Positions 5,561 through 12,572 of a stretch of DNA of 12,572 bases are shown here, piece by piece. The position numbers and the translations under genes were made by a program. The stretch spans positions 1 through 12,572 of the forward strand of contig LSKJ01000049.1 of the NCBI GenBank assembly GCA_001557035.1. Reading direction: 5' to 3'. This DNA is from Rhodospirillaceae bacterium CCH5-H10 (GTDB lineage Bacteria; Pseudomonadota; Alphaproteobacteria; Reyranellales; Reyranellaceae). The number at the start of each line of letters is the position of its first letter. Positions within the stretch are counted from its first letter, which is position 1. The notes beneath the pieces are model-generated. The model had not been told where the DNA came from. It did no database searches and was given only the letters and a program-made list of their open reading frames with translations.

Positions 5561-7083
5561 TACAGCAAGGACCCCTGATTGCCGGTGCCACCGTCGCGGC
5601 GGCGCGGCGGTGACGGGGGGGCTGTCGCAGACTTTGCTGGGCCAGCGCCATCCGTCACACGCGCACCTACAGAACCGTCGTTGAATTCGATGCTGATCGT
5701 CTGGCCAGCGCTGGTGCTGGCGGCCGCGAGAACCGGGTTGCCGTCCTGGTCGCGCACCAGGGCGAAGCCGCGGTTCAGGACGGAGTGGAATGAGTAGCTC
5801 TCCAGAAGCTTGGCGGCCTGGTCGACCTGGCGCTGGCCGTTCACGAGAAGATCGTTGCCGTGGCGTTTCAGTCGATCGCCGAGCTGGTCCAGCCGGTCGA
5901 AGGCACGGGCATACTTCTGCAGCGCGTCGCTCTTGAAGCGGTCGACGGCGCGCGTGAGCGCCCGTCCCTCGGCGACCAGCGCCTGTTCCTTGGCGGCGAT
6001 CACCGCCTGCGGGCTGACGAGGCGCGCGGCCGAGAGTTGATGCGCACGGCGCTCGACGAGCTGGCGGGTCGCCAGCGCGAGGCGCTCGCCGCTCACGTCG
6101 ACCCTCTGCTGGCGTTCCTCGATCAGGCGGCGCGGATCGCCCAGCCCGCGCGCGAGGCCGGCCAGTTCCATCGCCTGCTCGCGCAGCAGGCGCGTCATGC
6201 CGCCGACCAAGCGCTTGGCATAGTCGAGCGTCTCGGTCATCAGGTCGGCGCGCACCGGCACCGCCATCTCGGCGGCGGCGGTCGGCGTTGGGGCACGGCG
6301 GTCCGAGGCGAAGTCGATCAGGGTCGTGTCGGTCTCGTGGCCGACGGCGGAGATCAGCGGGATTTCGGAGTTCGCGGCGGCACGCACCACGATCTCCTCG
6401 TTGAAGGCCCACAGGTCTTCCAGCGAGCCGCCGCCGCGCGCCACGATCAGCACGTCGGGTCGCGGCACTTTTCCATCCACGGCGAGTCGGTTGAAGCCTG
6501 CAATTGCCGCGGCCACCTCGCCCGCCGCCTTCTCGCCCTGCACGGAAACCGGCCAGACCAGCACGTGGCAGGGGAAGCGGTCGCCGAGGCGATGCAGGAT
6601 GTCGCGAATGACGGCGCCCGACGGCGAGGTCACGACGCCCACCACCTGCGGCAGGTAGGGCAGCGGGCGCTTGGCGCCGGGGTCGAACAGCCCCTCGGCC
6701 TGCAGCTTCTTGCGCCGATCCTCCAGCAGCTTGAGCAGGGCGCCTTCGCCCGCCAGCTCCAACCGGTCGACGATGATCTGGTAGCGCGAGGAGCCGGCGT
6801 AGGTCGTGAGCTTGCCGGTGGCGATGACCTCCAGCCCCTCCTCGATCCGGATGCCGAGCCGCGGGATCGTGCCCTTCCAGCAGACGCCGTCGATCACGGC
6901 ATTCTCGTCCTTGAGACGGAAATAGCAGTGGCCCGAGCGCGGGAACGACGGCTGGCTGATCTCGCCCCGCACGCGCACCCGCGGGAAGGCCGTCTCGATC
7001 TCGCGCTTCAGGGCGAAGGAAAGCTCGGAAACCGAGAATTCCGGGACGTTCGAAGGCGCGGCGGGGGCGTCGAGGTTATCCAT
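5560..7083 (-). CDS. xseA: Exodeoxyribonuclease VII large subunit
   Basis: The catalytic large subunit of exonuclease VII degrades single-stranded DNA from both ends to oligonucleotides, working with several copies of XseB (not in this window) in the cytoplasm. The 507-residue product has the N-terminal OB-fold (roughly 12-110, with FSVSELSFALKREIE and GHCYFRLKD). The catalytic core follows with VTSPSGAVIRDI (151-162), ARGGGSLEDLWAFN (216-229), VGHETDTTLIDFASD (247-261) and RRAPTPTAAAE (262-272). A long charged helical/coiled region follows, then VLNRGFALVRD near the C-terminus and a Pro/Arg-rich tail. The tail makes it longer than E. coli XseA (456). The ATG at 7083 is preferred over an in-frame TTG at 7119. 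It is divergent from purD, and a palindromic repeat pair begins at its stop codon. Confidence 0.97.
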   Translation of the reverse strand: MDNLDAPAAPSNVPEFSVSELSFALKREIETAFPRVRVRGEISQPSFPRSGHCYFRLKDENAVIDGVCWKGTIPRLGIRIEEGLEVIATGKLTTYAGSSRYQIIVDRLELAGEGALLKLLEDRRKKLQAEGLFDPGAKRPLPYLPQVVGVVTSPSGAVIRDILHRLGDRFPCHVLVWPVSVQGEKAAGEVAAAIAGFNRLAVDGKVPRPDVLIVARGGGSLEDLWAFNEEIVVRAAANSEIPLISAVGHETDTTLIDFASDRRAPTPTAAAEMAVPVRADLMTETLDYAKRLVGGMTRLLREQAMELAGLARGLGDPRRLIEERQQRVDVSGERLALATRQLVERRAHQLSAARLVSPQAVIAAKEQALVAEGRALTRAVDRFKSDALQKYARAFDRLDQLGDRLKRHGNDLLVNGQRQVDQAAKLLESYSFHSVLNRGFALVRDQDGNPVLAAASTSAGQTISIEFNDGSVGARVTDGAGPAKSATAPPSPPRRRDGGTGNQGSLL

Positions 7084-7139
7084 GCCGGCCGAACCTAGCG
7101 GCTTGTGCCCCCGGCGCAAACTGTGGTCAAAGCCTCGCC
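7084..7139. promoter_or_regulatory. Short divergent gap between xseA and purD
   Basis: Only 56 bases separate the two divergent start codons, so at least one promoter must reach into a coding sequence or the two must overlap. No convincing -35/-10 pair, operator or PurR-like palindrome was seen. Confidence 0.35.
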
Positions 7140-8420
7140 ATGCGAATCCTCGTGGTGGGCGGCGGCGGCCGCGAACATGCCTTGTGCTGGGCGATTTCGG
7201 CCTCTCCGCTCTGCACCAAGCTCTACTGCGCGCCCGGCAATGCCGGCATCGCCCAGGTCGCCGAATGCATCGAGGATGTCGGCGCCGAGGACATCCCCGG
7301 TCAGGTGGCGTTGGCCCGGCGCCTGAAGATCGATTTCGTGGTGATCGCGCCCGACGCGCCGCTGGTCGCCGGCATGGCCGACGCCTTCGCCGAGGCCGGC
7401 ATCAAGGCCTGGGGCCCGAGCAAGGCGGCCGCCCGGCTCGAAGGCTCCAAGAGTTTCACCAAGGAGCTCTGCCGCGCCAACGACATCCCCACCGCCGCCT
7501 ATGAGCGCTTCACCGAGGTCGCGCCCGCCGAGGCCTACATCCGCTCGCAGAGCGTGCCGATCGTGATCAAGGCCGACGGGCTGGCGGCCGGCAAGGGCGT
7601 GATCATCGCCGAGACGGTCGACCAGGCGGTCGAGGCCGTGCGCGACATGCTCTCGGGCAACCGCTTCGGCGCCGCCGGCGCCTCGGTGGTGATCGAGGAA
7701 TTCATGCAGGGCGAGGAAGCGAGCTTCTTTGCCCTGACCGACGGCGAGCATGTGTTGCCGCTGGTCGCCGCCCAGGACCACAAGCGCGCCTTCGACGGCG
7801 ACACGGGGCCGAACACCGGCGGCATGGGCGCCTACTCGCCCGCCCCGATCTTCGACGCCGCCATGCAGCAGCGCACGATGGACGAGATCGTGCTGCCCAC
7901 GGTGCGGGCACTGGCCAAGGCCGGCACGCCGTTCCGGGGCGTGCTTTATGCCGGCCTGATGATCGACGCCAAGGGGCCGCGACTGGTCGAATACAATTGC
8001 CGCTTCGGCGATCCCGAGACGCAGGTGCTGATGATGCGGCTGCGGTCGGATCTCCTGCCGGCGCTGCTCGCCAGCGCCGAGGGCGGGCTCAAGCACCTCG
8101 ACCTGCGCTGGTCGCCCGACGCCGCGATCACCGTGATCATGGCGACCAGGGGCTATCCCGATTCCTATCCCAAGGGCAGCGAGATCAAGGGCCTCGACGA
8201 GGCCGCCAGGGTCGAGGGCGTGCAGATCTTCCACGCCGGCACCAAGGCCAGCCCGGACGGCAGGATCCTGGCCAACGGCGGCCGCGTCCTGAACGTCAGC
8301 GCCATGGCCCCAACCGTCGAGGAGGCCCGCGCCCGCGCCTACCGCGCGGTGGACCTGATCGACTGGCCCGAGGGCTTCTACCGCAAGGACATCGCCTGGC
8401 GGGCACTCAAACCCGCGTAA
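7140..8420 (+). CDS. purD: Phosphoribosylamine-glycine ligase (GAR synthetase)
   Basis: PurD joins glycine to 5-phosphoribosylamine using ATP, the second step of de novo purine synthesis in the cytoplasm. The 426-residue protein has the usual length and order: VGGGGREHAL (6-15) at the N-terminus, PGNAGIAQVA (32-41), the start of the ATP-grasp domain with SKSFTKELC (103-111), KADGLAAGKGVIIA (144-157), IEEFMQGEEASFFALTDG (185-202), DHKRAFDGDTGPNTGGMGAYSP (213-234) and EYNCRFGDPETQ (284-295), which carries metal-binding residues. All conserved motifs are intact. The ATG begins 56 bases from the divergent xseA start. This neighbourhood is common in alphaproteobacteria. The next gene (MBL-fold hydrolase) starts 59 bases downstream on the same strand. 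Confidence 0.98.
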   Translation: MRILVVGGGGREHALCWAISASPLCTKLYCAPGNAGIAQVAECIEDVGAEDIPGQVALARRLKIDFVVIAPDAPLVAGMADAFAEAGIKAWGPSKAAARLEGSKSFTKELCRANDIPTAAYERFTEVAPAEAYIRSQSVPIVIKADGLAAGKGVIIAETVDQAVEAVRDMLSGNRFGAAGASVVIEEFMQGEEASFFALTDGEHVLPLVAAQDHKRAFDGDTGPNTGGMGAYSPAPIFDAAMQQRTMDEIVLPTVRALAKAGTPFRGVLYAGLMIDAKGPRLVEYNCRFGDPETQVLMMRLRSDLLPALLASAEGGLKHLDLRWSPDAAITVIMATRGYPDSYPKGSEIKGLDEAARVEGVQIFHAGTKASPDGRILANGGRVLNVSAMAPTVEEARARAYRAVDLIDWPEGFYRKDIAWRALKPA

Positions 8421-8479
8421 AGCTGGCATGCGCCGCCCCCGGGCAGACGCCGCGGGAAAGATGCTTTAGTTTCAAGCCC

Positions 8480-9607
8480 ATGCCCGACGCCCTCTCCGAG
8501 TCCCAGCGCCTGCTGGCCCAGCTTCGCTTTCCCTGTGGTGACGTGCCGGAGCCCGGCGACATCAAGAACGTCGCCCCCGGCATCTACTGGCTGCGCATGC
8601 CGCTGCCGTTCCAGCTCAACCACATCAACCTGTGGCTGATCGAGGAAAAGGACGGCTGGACGATCGTCGACACCGGCATCAATTCGCAGGACACGCGAAC
8701 GCTCTGGGAAAAGATCTTCGCCGAGAAGCTCCAGGGCAAACCGGTCGTGCGCGTGATCGGCACCCATCTCCATCCCGACCATATCGGCCTCGCCGGCTGG
8801 CTGTGCGAGAAGTGGAACGCGCCGCTCTACATGACGCTGGGCGAGTACATGAGCGCGCAGGCCGCGCGCAACGACTTCGTCGAGAGCGAGGAGACGCGCG
8901 CCGCGCATGTCGCGCGCAACGGCGTGCCGGCCGACCGCATCGCCAACTTCCACCGCCACAAGGGCGGCTATGCCAAGGGCGTGGTGCCGCTGCCGACCGC
9001 TTTCCGCCGCATGATCCATGCGCACCCGATCACCATCGGCGGCCATCGCTGGGATGTCATTGTCGGCCGCGGCCACGCGCCCGAGCACGCCTCGCTGTGG
9101 TGCCCCGAACTCAACGTCATGATCGCCGGCGACCAGGTCCTGCCCAAGATCAGCACCAACGTCGGCGTGTGGCCGAACGAGCCGCTGGCCGATGCGCTCA
9201 CCTGGTTCCTCGACGGCTTCTCGCGCTTTCGCCGCCTGCCGGCCGACGCACTTGTCCTGCCGAGCCACGGCTTCCCCTTCATCGGCCTGCACACCCGCCT
9301 CGACCAGCTCGTAGCCCATCACGATGCGCGACTGAACGACATGGAGCTGGCGATCTCGCGCATGGGGCCGAACGGTGCCACTGGCTGGGACATGGTGCCG
9401 GTCCTGTTCCCGCGCCATCTCGACAACAACCAGATCGTCTTCGCGTTCGGCGAGACGCTGGCGCACCTGCATTGCCTCGAGACGCGGGCGCGCGTGAAGA
9501 GGATCGTGGTCGACGGCGTCCATCGCTTCGTGGCCCTAGCCGACCTTCATGCCCAGCCGCCGGCCGATGATTCGGACGGCGTGGTCATGGACATCGGCCA
9601 GACCTGA
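8480..9607 (+). CDS. Metallo-beta-lactamase fold hydrolase
   Basis: This is a 375-residue MBL-superfamily hydrolase with a complete metal site: THLHPDH (95-101, the HxHxDH motif with H96, H98, D100, H101), GRGHAPEH (196-203, H199), AGD (D218) and PSHG (H263). A C-terminal region of about 100 residues (275-375), including HCLETRARVKRIVVDGVHRF (331-350), looks like the LACTB2-type winged-helix addition. Proteins of this layout include nucleases and thioester hydrolases, so the substrate is open. The ATG at 8480 is the first in-frame start before the fold; the frame upstream is a shadow of purD. It lies between purD and queA, on the same strand, 24 bases before queA, and may share their transcript. 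No signal peptide is seen, so it is cytoplasmic and unlikely to be an antibiotic-degrading enzyme. Confidence 0.9.
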   Translation: MPDALSESQRLLAQLRFPCGDVPEPGDIKNVAPGIYWLRMPLPFQLNHINLWLIEEKDGWTIVDTGINSQDTRTLWEKIFAEKLQGKPVVRVIGTHLHPDHIGLAGWLCEKWNAPLYMTLGEYMSAQAARNDFVESEETRAAHVARNGVPADRIANFHRHKGGYAKGVVPLPTAFRRMIHAHPITIGGHRWDVIVGRGHAPEHASLWCPELNVMIAGDQVLPKISTNVGVWPNEPLADALTWFLDGFSRFRRLPADALVLPSHGFPFIGLHTRLDQLVAHHDARLNDMELAISRMGPNGATGWDMVPVLFPRHLDNNQIVFAFGETLAHLHCLETRARVKRIVVDGVHRFVALADLHAQPPADDSDGVVMDIGQT

Positions 9608-9631
9608 CGACGGCGGCCAGACCCTTACTCG

Positions 9632-10675
9632 ATGCGTGTCGATCTCTTCGATTTCGCGCTGCCGGACGAGCTGATCGCCCAGCGGCCCGTCTCCCCGCGC
9701 GATTCCGCCCGTCTGCTCGATGTCACCGGCGAGACGCTGCACGACCGCACGGTGCGGTCCCTGCCCGGCCTGCTGCGACGCGGCGACCTGCTCGTCTTCA
9801 ATGACACCAGGGTCATCCCCGCGCGCCTCAAAGGCACGCGGCCGGGCAATGGGGTGCGCCAGGACGTTGCCGTCGAGGCGCTGCTTATCCGCGATCTCGG
9901 CGATCGCCGCTGGCGCGCCTTCGCGCGGCCCGCCAAGCGCCTTCGCGAGGGCGATGCTCTGGCCTTCGACGATCTCGGCGCCACGGTCGTGTCCAAGGCC
10001 GAGGATGGCTCCCTGGTGCTGGAGTTCGACCGGGAGGGCCACGCCTTTCTCACAACGCTCGAACGACAGGGTGCGGTACCCCTGCCGCCCTACATCCGCG
10101 GCGGCACCGCCGACGCGCAGGACCGCAAGGATTACCAGACGCTGTTCGCCAAGCATGACGGTTCCGTCGCCGCCCCCACCGCCGGACTTCACTTCACGCC
10201 CGAGCTGATGGCGGCACTCGCCGACAGCGGCATCACGACGGCGGGCGTGACGCTGCATGTCGGTGCCGGCACCTTCCAGCCGGTGAGGGTCGACGACACC
10301 GACGCCCATACGATGCACGCCGAATGGGGCGAGGTCTCCGCCGCTACCGCGCGCGCGGTCGAGGCGACGCGGATCCTGGGCGGCCGCGTCGTGTCGATCG
10401 GCACGACCTCGCTGCGTCTTCTCGAGTCCGTTGCAAGGCTGCACGACGGGGCGATCAAGCCGTGGAGTGGTGAGACAGACATCTTCATCACGCCGGGCTT
10501 CCGGTTCCGCGCCGTCGACCTGCTGCTGACCAACTTCCACCTGCCGCGCTCGACCCTGTTCATGCTGGTCTCGGCTTTCGCCGGGCTGGAGCGCATGAAG
10601 CAGGCCTATGCCCATGCCATCGAGAAGCGATACCGCTTCTATTCCTACGGCGATTGTTGTCTGTTGCGCCGATGA
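9632..10675 (+). CDS. queA: S-adenosylmethionine:tRNA ribosyltransferase-isomerase
   Basis: QueA transfers and rearranges the ribosyl group of S-adenosylmethionine onto preQ1-modified tRNA, giving epoxyqueuosine at the wobble position of GUN-anticodon tRNAs. The 347-residue protein shows the family's main signatures: [16 protein letters not shown] (4-19), [13 protein letters not shown] (54-66), [20 protein letters not shown] (168-187), [12 protein letters not shown] (207-218), HTMHAEW (226-232), GTTSLRLLE (257-265) and [19 protein letters not shown] (300-318). The C-terminus is [15 protein letters not shown], where the usual ending is near SYGDAMLI, so the two adjacent Cys are a small oddity. 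The stop codon overlaps the tgt start in an ATGA arrangement, indicating translational coupling to the partner enzyme that inserts preQ1. Confidence 0.97.
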   Translation: MRVDLFDFALPDELIAQRPVSPRDSARLLDVTGETLHDRTVRSLPGLLRRGDLLVFNDTRVIPARLKGTRPGNGVRQDVAVEALLIRDLGDRRWRAFARPAKRLREGDALAFDDLGATVVSKAEDGSLVLEFDREGHAFLTTLERQGAVPLPPYIRGGTADAQDRKDYQTLFAKHDGSVAAPTAGLHFTPELMAALADSGITTAGVTLHVGAGTFQPVRVDDTDAHTMHAEWGEVSAATARAVEATRILGGRVVSIGTTSLRLLESVARLHDGAIKPWSGETDIFITPGFRFRAVDLLLTNFHLPRSTLFMLVSAFAGLERMKQAYAHAIEKRYRFYSYGDCCLLRR

Positions 10676-11808
10676 GCCTTTCCTACGAACTGCTGGGCAG
10701 CGACGGCGCCGCCCGCCGCGGCCGGATCACGACCGCCCACGGCACCATCGAGACGCCCGCCTTCATGCCGGTCGGCACCGCCGGCACCGTGAAGGCGATG
10801 CTGCCGCAGTCGGTTGCCGAGACCGGCGCCGAGATCGTGCTGGGAAACACCTTCCACCTGATGCTGCGGCCGGGCGCCGAGCGCGTGGCAGCCCTGGGCG
10901 GCCTGCACAAGTTCATGAACTGGCCGGGTCCCATCCTGACCGACTCCGGCGGCTTCCAAGTGATGTCGCTCAAGGAGCTGCGCAAGCTCGATCCCGACGG
11001 CGTCACCTTCCGCTCGCCCAAGGACGGCTCGCAGCATCGCCTCACGCCCGAAAGCTCGATCGAGATCCAGCGCCTGCTCGACGCCGACATCACCATGTCG
11101 TTCGACGAATGCACGAGCTGGCCGGCCGAGGAGCCGGAAGCCGCCTTCTCGATGCGGCTGTCGATGAAATGGGCCGCACGCGGCCGCAAGGCCTTCACCG
11201 AGCGGCCGGGCTACGGCCTGTTCGGCATCGTGCAGGGCAGCACCTTCCCCGCCTTGCGCGAGGAAAGCGCCAAGGCGCTGATCGACATCGGCTTCGATGG
11301 CTACGCGGTCGGCGGCCTTGCCGTCGGCGAGGGCCAGGAGCTGATGTTCTCGACACTCGACTACACCGTGCCGATGCTGCCCCAGGATCGGCCGCGCTAC
11401 CTGATGGGCGTCGGCCGCCCCGGCGACATCGTGGGCGCGGTGAAACGCGGCATCGACATGTTCGACTGCGTCATGCCGACCCGTTCGGGCCGCACGGCGC
11501 AGGCCTTCACGCGGCGCGGCGAACTCAACCTGCGCAATGCCCGCCATCGCGACGATCCGCGGCCGATCGACGAGCACTGCGCCTGCCCCGCCTGCAAGCA
11601 TCACAGCCGCGCCTACCTGCATCACCTCATCCGCGCCGACGAGATCCTCGGCGCGATGCTGCTCACCTGGCACAATCTTCACTATTACCAGGACGTGATG
11701 CGCGGCCTGCGCGGCGCCATCGAAAGCAAGACCCTGGACGCCTGGATCGCCGCGTTCGAGCACGACCAGGCGCTGGGTGACATCCCCCCGATCAGTGACG
11801 GAGCGTAA
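10672..11808 (+). CDS. tgt: tRNA-guanine transglycosylase
   Basis: Tgt swaps guanine 34 of GUN-anticodon tRNAs for preQ1, the step before QueA. The 378-residue protein is complete, with the general-acid/base Asp in [12 protein letters not shown] (D91), GIVQGSTF (185-192) of the base-binding pocket, GGLAVGE (214-220), and the nucleophilic Asp in [16 protein letters not shown] (D265). The structural zinc site is CxCxxCx25H: C303, C305, C308 and H334. The ATG at 10672 overlaps the queA stop (ATGA); an upstream in-frame Met at 10654 would add six residues and is less likely. preQ1-synthesis genes are not in the window. pncA starts 3 bases after the stop codon. Confidence 0.98.
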   Translation: MSLSYELLGSDGAARRGRITTAHGTIETPAFMPVGTAGTVKAMLPQSVAETGAEIVLGNTFHLMLRPGAERVAALGGLHKFMNWPGPILTDSGGFQVMSLKELRKLDPDGVTFRSPKDGSQHRLTPESSIEIQRLLDADITMSFDECTSWPAEEPEAAFSMRLSMKWAARGRKAFTERPGYGLFGIVQGSTFPALREESAKALIDIGFDGYAVGGLAVGEGQELMFSTLDYTVPMLPQDRPRYLMGVGRPGDIVGAVKRGIDMFDCVMPTRSGRTAQAFTRRGELNLRNARHRDDPRPIDEHCACPACKHHSRAYLHHLIRADEILGAMLLTWHNLHYYQDVMRGLRGAIESKTLDAWIAAFEHDQALGDIPPISDGA

Positions 11809-11811
11809 CGG

Positions 11812-12420
11812 ATGCCGAACGAGGCCCTGGTCGTGGTCGACGTGCAGAACGATTTCTGCGAAGGCGGCGCGCTGGCCGTTGCCGGCGCCCATGCCATCGT
11901 CCCGCTGGTCAATCGCCTGATCGGCCGCCACGACCATGTGGTGTTGACCCAGGACTGGCATCCCGCCGGCCACGCTTCCTTTGCGAGTTCATGGGAGGGC
12001 GCGGAGCCCTTTTCCAGCATGCGCTTTCCCTACGGTGAGCAGACCCTGTGGCCGGACCATTGCGTACAGGGCACGCCGGGGGCGGACTTCCATCCCGATC
12101 TCGACGTCACCAAGGCGCAGATGATCGTGCGCAAGGGCTATCACACCGGCATCGATTCCTATTCGGCCTTCCGCGAGAACGACCGCATGACGCGCACCGG
12201 CCTCGACGGTTACCTGAAGGCGCGCGGCTTCACCCGGCTGGTCTTCTGCGGCCTGGCCCTCGACTACTGCGTCGCCTGGTCGGCCATCGACGCGCGTCAG
12301 GCGGGCTTCGACGTCGCCGTCGTGGTCGAGGCGACCGCCGCCATCGACCTCGACGACAGCCGCAAACGCATGATGAGCGACATGCGCCGCGCCGGGATCA
12401 ACCTGAACGCTACGGCGTAG
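11812..12420 (+). CDS. pncA: Nicotinamidase
   Basis: PncA hydrolyses nicotinamide to nicotinate and ammonia in the NAD salvage pathway, and it also activates pyrazinamide. The 202-residue isochorismatase-fold protein has all expected sites: the catalytic triad D10 (VVDVQNDFCEGGALAV, 8-23), K108 (VRKGYHTGIDSYSAF, 106-120) and C153 (GLALDYCVAWSA, 147-158). The metal site is D48 and H50 in TQDWHPAGHASF (46-57) and H83 in WPDHCVQGT (80-88). Length is normal. GGAG at 11800-11803 lies 8 bases before the ATG, and the gene begins 3 bases after tgt, so it is very likely cotranscribed with queA-tgt. There is no obvious biochemical link to queuosine. Palindromic repeats begin about 20 bases after its stop. 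Confidence 0.97.
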   Translation: MPNEALVVVDVQNDFCEGGALAVAGAHAIVPLVNRLIGRHDHVVLTQDWHPAGHASFASSWEGAEPFSSMRFPYGEQTLWPDHCVQGTPGADFHPDLDVTKAQMIVRKGYHTGIDSYSAFRENDRMTRTGLDGYLKARGFTRLVFCGLALDYCVAWSAIDARQAGFDVAVVVEATAAIDLDDSRKRMMSDMRRAGINLNATA

Positions 12421-12437
12421 CGGCACTTGGTTTCAGC

Positions 12438-12489
12438 TTTCCTCCCCCGTCATACGGGGGAGGTGGCCGAAGGCCGGAGGGGGAGAGCC
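12438..12489 (+). repeat. Palindromic repeat copy C1
   Basis: This is the best-formed copy. A 10-bp perfect stem, cctcccccgt (12441-12450) with acgggggagg (12454-12463), closes a 3-base loop. A ggcc (12465-12468)/ggcc (12472-12475) mini-hairpin and a G-run ending in gagagcc follow. Sequence and orientation match copy A closely. It lies just downstream of pncA and could form a stable RNA end for the queA-tgt-pncA transcript, though no T-run follows. Confidence 0.88.
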
Positions 12490-12528
12490 ACAGGCCCGAT
12501 CCCTCTCGAACTCAGAATCATCGCGTTG

Positions 12529-12570
12529 CCTTCCCCCTCCCGGCCTCCCCCGTAAAACGGGGGAGGTGAA
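12529..12570 (-). repeat. Palindromic repeat copy C2, inverted relative to C1
   Basis: A 10-bp stem cctcccccgt (12544-12553) with acgggggagg (12557-12566) has the loop aaa. It is preceded by ccttccccctcccgg, which is the reverse complement of a shortened form of the G-run arm seen in C1. C1 and C2 face each other across about 40 unremarkable bases (12490-12528). The window ends 2 bases beyond this copy, so its far edge may be incomplete. Confidence 0.85.
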
Positions 12571-12572
12571 AG

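Noticed and set aside
7095..8429. A 444-codon frame antisense to purD
   Set aside because: It is a GC-rich shadow frame with low-complexity His/Gly/Ala-rich translation and no recognisable motif. purD on the other strand is complete and conserved.
8378..9523. A 381-codon frame antisense to the MBL-fold gene
   Set aside because: It has composition typical of shadow frames and no motifs; the sense strand carries a full metal-binding set.
10645..11973. A 442-codon frame antisense to tgt
   Set aside because: It is a shadow frame created by high GC at third positions; no domain is recognisable, while tgt has every catalytic and zinc residue.
12438..12570. A CRISPR-like arrangement of repeats and spacers
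   Set aside because: There are only two copies, in opposite orientation, each palindromic, with no regular spacers and no cas genes.

Overview
The window is high-GC chromosomal DNA from an alphaproteobacterium, probably of the Rhizobiales/Rhodospirillales type. The evidence for this is the divergent xseA/purD pair, the queA-tgt pair, an LpxH-like phosphoesterase beside a GT4 glycosyltransferase, and a family of C-rich/G-rich palindromic intergenic repeats. No exact genus can be fixed from the sequence alone. Thirteen protein genes are supported; no tRNA, rRNA or CRISPR array was seen.

Left part (1-3800). Bases 6-49 hold a tandem motif that looks like an insertion-sequence end. A diacylglycerol-kinase-family lipid kinase (minus strand) is divergent from an LpxH-like metallophosphoesterase, which is followed 5 nt later by a GT4 glycosyltransferase starting at TTG. 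The three enzymes suggest a lipid or glycolipid modification cassette. An unrecognised 86-residue protein and a VOC-fold (glyoxalase-like) protein follow on the plus strand.

Middle part (3800-7083, all minus strand). A small lipoprotein lies directly downstream of an RraA/HMG-aldolase-like gene. Upstream of that is a small DUF559 endonuclease-domain gene, and then xseA (exonuclease VII large subunit). The DUF559 gene sits between copies of one palindromic repeat family: a single copy touching its stop codon, and a head-to-head pair that forms a 32-bp perfect inverted repeat between it and xseA. This nuclease-plus-repeats unit is the most intriguing structure in the window. It resembles, by analogy only, REP elements with a resident nuclease.

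Right part (7140-12572, all plus strand). purD (purine synthesis), a metallo-beta-lactamase-fold hydrolase, queA and tgt (queuosine tRNA modification, overlapping by ATGA) and pncA (nicotinamidase, 3 nt after tgt) look like one or two operons. The window closes with a second inverted pair of the same palindromic repeats, this time with no nuclease gene between them.

Most of the content is housekeeping. The accessory signals are the repeat family with its DUF559 gene, the IS-like edge, and the lipid-kinase/phosphatase/glycosyltransferase cluster.
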